Below are positions 63,289-64,000 of a stretch of 64,000 bases of DNA, piece by piece. Under the pieces are notes generated by a model. It did no database searches. It saw only the letters and a program-made list of their open reading frames with translations, and had not been told where the DNA came from. The position numbers and the translations under genes were made by a program. The DNA lies in contig CAWJAM010000006.1 in the NCBI GenBank assembly GCA_963840835.1, positions 496,001-560,000 of the forward strand. The letters are read 5' to 3'. This stretch comes from Rubrobacter_D sp963840835. Lineage in GTDB: Bacteria; Actinomycetota; Rubrobacteria; Rubrobacterales; Rubrobacteraceae. The stretch's first letter is position 1. Each line of letters begins with the position of its first letter.

Positions 63289-63943
63289 CACCCTCCCTCA
63301 CCGCGTAGATAACCGCCTGGGTCCTGTCGAAGATGTGCAGCTTCCTGTAGATGTTGGAGGTGTGGTTCCTGACGGTCTTCTCCGAGATGCCGAGAGACTG
63401 TGCTATCTGCCTGTCGCTCATACCCCTGGCGAGGGCCCTGATAACCTCGAGCTCCCTCTCGGTAAGCGGCGGGGGGGCGAGACGCGCGTTCGCCGCCTGC
63501 CTGCCGCCCTCGAAGGTGTTTAGCATCTTCTGGGCGAGGTCGGGGGCGATTATAGTGTTCCCGGCGAAGACCGTATGGATCGCACGCGAGAGGTCCTCGG
63601 GTTCGGAGTCCTTGAGCAAGTAGCCCTGGGCGCCAGCCTTTATGCCCTCGAAGACGTGCTCGTCTTCCTCGTGGCCCGTAAGGATGACCACCGCGGTCTG
63701 CGGCAGGAGGTCCTTGATCTCACGCGTGGCGCTGATGCCGTCCATTTTGGGCATCGAGATGTCCATCAGGACCACGTCGGGCTCCTCCTCGCGGCAGAGC
63801 GCGACGGCCTCCTCGCCGTCGTAGGCCACGCCGACCACCTCTATGCCTGGCAGCATCCCCACGAGGCCGGAGAGACCCCTCGTAAAGAGCCTTTGATCGT
63901 CCACGACCGCCACGCGAATCGTGTCCTCTGCGCCTTCGCTCAA
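63242..63943 (-). CDS. NarL/FixJ-family response regulator
   Basis: A 233-residue two-domain regulator: a receiver with Asp61 in DVVLMDISMPKMDG, followed by VILTGH and LLKDS (the Thr and Lys sites), and a LuxR-type helix-turn-helix (LTERELEVIRALARGMSDRQIAQSLGISEKTVRNHTSNIYRKLHIFDRTQAVIYAVREG). Its 3' end overlaps the LOV kinase by 47 bp on the opposite strand. It is the probable output of that kinase; both are of the NarX/NarL class. Confidence 0.92.
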   Translation of the reverse strand: MSEGAEDTIRVAVVDDQRLFTRGLSGLVGMLPGIEVVGVAYDGEEAVALCREEEPDVVLMDISMPKMDGISATREIKDLLPQTAVVILTGHEEDEHVFEGIKAGAQGYLLKDSEPEDLSRAIHTVFAGNTIIAPDLAQKMLNTFEGGRQAANARLAPPPLTERELEVIRALARGMSDRQIAQSLGISEKTVRNHTSNIYRKLHIFDRTQAVIYAVREGVIDVEELDYRPPREP

Positions 63944-64000
63944 GAGCCTCGCACCCCTTTCAGAGCCACCGTGGCGCCCACTATACCCGCCGGGGGCGCG
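63944..64000. other. Window end, no gene seen
   Basis: The last 57 bases hold the upstream region of the response regulator gene and nothing else I can identify. Confidence 0.4.

Overview
The window looks like chromosomal DNA from a high-GC actinomycete, most probably a Rubrobacter-like member of the Rubrobacterales. The reasons are GC-rich codon use throughout, frequent GTG and TTG starts with strong GGAGG sites, the gene families present (SWIM/SNF2 operon, sortase with an LPXTG surface protein, copper-type FGE, LOV kinase) and a large set of LEA-like genes that fits a desiccation- or radiation-tolerant lifestyle. This is inference from gene content; no 16S gene is present.

Layout. 1-9 kb: end of a LodB-like flavoprotein, a VapBC toxin-antitoxin pair, a SNF2/SWIM/XPB-N-like three-gene operon, and a PemK-type toxin fused to a DUF6429-like domain with a Phd antitoxin. 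9-20 kb: tRNA-Gln, htpX-lemA, methyltransferases, a PadR regulator, a SnoaL-like/flavin monooxygenase pair, a TetR-controlled ABC drug exporter, a VOC protein and a YcaQ/AlkX-type DNA glycosylase. 20-26 kb: gltBD for glutamate synthesis.

26-39 kb is the unusual part: about fifteen mostly minus-strand genes that I cannot assign to a described system. Several share modules: an alpha-helical head, long Ala/Gln/Gly LEA-like 11-mer repeats, a peripheral-subunit-binding (E3-binding) tail, an 85-residue 'DILLD' domain and a 'TVxxxGxIIETT...VEAEYVDE' tail. They sit with a ParA ATPase, its ribbon-helix-helix partner (which carries the same tail as the largest LEA-like protein), two tandem Ig-like basic proteins, a CsbD-like protein and a J-like protein. 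I infer a ParA-positioned, intrinsically disordered protein assembly, perhaps a stress condensate or granule. Inside it lies a frameshifted NHLP-type RiPP precursor and a 139-bp MITE.

39-46 kb continues with a tyrosine-recombinase-fold protein lacking most catalytic residues, a frameshifted sortase, a PspA/coiled-coil/DnaJ operon, a membrane GGDEF-like protein, a PRC-barrel protein and an RTX-repeat secreted protein. 46-64 kb is more ordinary: ligA, a DapA-family lyase, a GT39 transferase, FGE, an epimerase, clpP, an XRE regulator, a BMP-type nucleoside ABC importer, an LPDTG-anchored DUF4397 protein (a likely sortase substrate), a Crp/Fnr regulator, and a LOV blue-light histidine kinase converging on a NarL response regulator.

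Four families of intergenic repeats recur across the window, several coupled to perfect hairpins. Four genes carry apparent one-base frameshifts, two of them in G-runs, so sequencing error must be excluded before these are called pseudogenes.
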